Source of the DNA: an uncultured Clostridium sp.
GTDB taxonomy: Bacteria; Bacillota; Clostridia; Lachnospirales; Lachnospiraceae
Direction: 5' to 3'
DNA: 7,311 bases
Assembly: GCA_900551225.1 (NCBI GenBank)
Contig: URUZ01000315.1
Coordinates: forward strand, 1 to 7,311
The notes under the pieces are model-generated. The model searched no databases. It was given only the letters and a program-made list of their open reading frames with translations, and was not told where the DNA came from. Positions 5,914 to 7,311 of this stretch are shown here, piece by piece. A program made the translations under genes and the position numbers. The first letter of the stretch is position 1. Each line of letters begins with the position of its first letter.

Positions 5914-7236
5914 CCCTTTCTTCCTGCGGTTAGCCGCAACTGTTTTACGCATTTCCTTAAATGCCTGTGTCAGCGGACGCTTGGCCGGGCATACGAAGGT
6001 GCAGCTTCCGCACTCCATGCACTCCATGCCGTTGTACTTCTCAAATGCCTCGCAGTCGTTGTGAAGCGCCGCCTGCATCATCATCACCGGAATGATGCTG
6101 CTGGGACATACGCTGACGCATTTGCCACAGCGGATACAAGGAGAAGGCTCCATGGCCGACACCTGGTCCTTGGTAAAGCAGGTCAAAGCGGAAGACGTCT
6201 TGCTCACCGGAATATTTAAATCGAACAATGCCTGGCCCATCATAGGACCGCCGGACAGCACCTTCTCAGGCTCCGACTTGAAGCCGCCCGCGGCCTCCAG
6301 CAGTTCCTGATAGTTGGTTCCCAGCTTCACGCTGAAGTTCCTGGGATCTGTAATGGCGTCGCCTGTCACTGTGATGATCTTGCGCATCAGGGGAGTTGAC
6401 TTACAGACAGCCATGTAAATAGAAATAACCGTATCCACGTTGTCCACGATGCAGCCTGCATCTGCCGGAAGCATGGAGGAATTTACTTTTCTTCCTGTAG
6501 CCGCATAGATCAGGGAACGCTCACCGCCCTGAGGATATTTGGTCTGCAGGGGACATACTGTGATGCGTGGCTCGTTCTTCACCATCTCCGTAAGCTTAGC
6601 GATGGCCTCCGGCTTGTTGTTCTCAATGCCAATTACCCCCTTGGCATTGTCAAACAGCTGCAGGATCACCTTCAGGCCGCCTACGATCTTCTCCGGCTCT
6701 TCCAGCATCATGCGGTAATCGCTGGTCAGGTACGGTTCGCACTCTGCGCCGTTAACCAGGATGTACTCGATTGCATTTTCATCTTTAGGCGAAAGTTTTA
6801 CGTGAGTCGGGAAGCCTGCGCCGCCAAGACCCACAATTCCTGCCTCTTTTACAATATCACGGATCTCCTGTTTGGACAGTGCCGATGGATCGCGGTCTGC
6901 TCCAATGCCCTCAACTGTCTTGTATTCTCCATCATTTTCCACCACAATGGAAAGTACCATTGCGCCGTTTGCCATACGCCTTGGTTCGATGGCCTTCACT
7001 TTGCCGGATACGGAAGCCAGGACATTGGCGGAGATGAATCCTCCTGCTTCGCCGATCTTCTGGCCAGCCAGTATGTAGTCGCCCACTGCGACCAATGGCT
7101 TCGCCGGTGCGCCGATGTGCTGGGACATTGGGTACACCAGATCGCCCTTAGGTTCCAGAACCTGTACCGGTTTGTTCTCCGACAGCTCTTTACCCTCGTA
7201 TGGATGAATGCCGCCCTTAAAAGTTGCCAAACCCAT
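5911..7236 (-). CDS. rnfC: Rnf complex subunit C, NAD(H)-binding iron-sulfur flavoprotein
   Basis: RnfC is the peripheral cytoplasmic subunit where NAD+ is reduced; it resembles the 51-kDa subunit of complex I. The 441 residues hold, in order, a barrel-sandwich N-terminal domain (about 30-100), the flavin/NADH-binding region with GLGGAGFPTHVKL (136-148), GAECEPYLTSD (163-173) and KYPQGGERSLIY (233-244), and an SLBB-like domain (about 285-340). A two-cluster ferredoxin domain follows, with C367-C370-C373-C377 and C406-C409-C412-C416. The tail is basic (RRKKG). The length fits the short clostridial form, without the long repeat-rich C-terminus of enterobacterial RnfC. The ATG at 7236 has a weaker GAGGG-type site (7247-7252) 10 nt upstream. 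It is the first gene of the operon, with an extended -10 about 56 nt before the ATG. Confidence 0.97.
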   Translation of the reverse strand: MGLATFKGGIHPYEGKELSENKPVQVLEPKGDLVYPMSQHIGAPAKPLVAVGDYILAGQKIGEAGGFISANVLASVSGKVKAIEPRRMANGAMVLSIVVENDGEYKTVEGIGADRDPSALSKQEIRDIVKEAGIVGLGGAGFPTHVKLSPKDENAIEYILVNGAECEPYLTSDYRMMLEEPEKIVGGLKVILQLFDNAKGVIGIENNKPEAIAKLTEMVKNEPRITVCPLQTKYPQGGERSLIYAATGRKVNSSMLPADAGCIVDNVDTVISIYMAVCKSTPLMRKIITVTGDAITDPRNFSVKLGTNYQELLEAAGGFKSEPEKVLSGGPMMGQALFDLNIPVSKTSSALTCFTKDQVSAMEPSPCIRCGKCVSVCPSSIIPVMMMQAALHNDCEAFEKYNGMECMECGSCTFVCPAKRPLTQAFKEMRKTVAANRRKKG

Positions 7237-7272
7237 GGAATTCTAACCCTCTTTCTTTAATAGTTTTACCTC

Positions 7273-7302
7273 TGTGTATACATGCTTACATAGTATAACA
7301 CA
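7273..7302. repeat. Imperfect inverted repeat over the rnf promoter region
   Basis: TGTGTATAC (7273-7281) is the inverted complement of GTATAACACA (7293-7302) apart from one extra A, with 11 nt between the arms. The repeat covers the -10 element and the predicted start of transcription of rnfC. It could be a repressor operator. It does not fit the Rex consensus TTGTTAA-N4-TTAACAA well. An AT-rich chance match is possible. Confidence 0.4.
7292..7300 (-). promoter_or_regulatory. rnfC: Extended -10 promoter element of the rnf operon
   Basis: On the - strand TGTTATACT contains TATACT (five of six matches to TATAAT) preceded by the TG of an extended -10. Transcription would start near 7285, giving a leader of about 48 nt. 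The -35 hexamer would lie near 7315-7320, outside the window, so the promoter is only half visible. Confidence 0.5.
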
Positions 7303-7311
7303 AAATAATAC

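Noticed and set aside
6802..7260. 152-codon open frame opposite the 5' part of rnfC
   Set aside because: It is an antisense shadow; its cysteine- and histidine-rich look comes from reading rnfC codons backwards.

Overview
The window comes from an anaerobic Firmicute of the class Clostridia. Three things point to this: the gene order rnfC-D-G-E-A-B, the multi-cluster ferredoxin form of RnfB, and strong AGGAGG-type ribosome binding sites throughout. Genes are of moderate G+C and intergenic DNA is AT-rich, which would fit a Lachnospiraceae-type gut clostridium. The genus is inference and cannot be fixed from this sequence.

Layout. Positions 1-399 are AT-rich intergenic DNA. They hold a good sigma-A-type promoter (213-241) and then a leader of about 150 nt with several hairpins and a 12-bp direct repeat. 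The leader ends in the ribosome binding site of a 522-residue sodium:solute symporter (400-1968, + strand). A strong hairpin at 2044-2086, with T-rich tracts on both outer sides, separates this gene from the convergent rnf operon and probably terminates both transcripts. The rest (2123-7236, - strand) is a complete six-gene rnf operon, read rnfC, rnfD, rnfG, rnfE, rnfA, rnfB. Its genes are separated by only 2-16 nt, and in three junctions the upstream TAG stop is fused to the next ribosome binding site. An extended -10 element for this operon lies at the right edge; its -35 would be outside the window.

How the parts work together. Rnf is a membrane complex that oxidises reduced ferredoxin, reduces NAD+ and exports Na+ or H+. 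RnfB receives ferredoxin electrons through its iron-sulfur clusters, RnfC carries the NAD(H) site, RnfD and RnfG carry covalently bound FMN, and RnfA and RnfE form the membrane core around a shared iron-sulfur cluster. The symporter uses an ion gradient, normally Na+, to import a small solute, so Rnf could supply the gradient it spends. That link is inferred from function; the two units are convergent and not co-transcribed.

Most worth a second look: the folded leader of the symporter, which contains a sequence complementary to the ribosome binding site and matches no RNA class I recognise, and the four-cysteine, lysine-rich C-terminal tail of RnfE.
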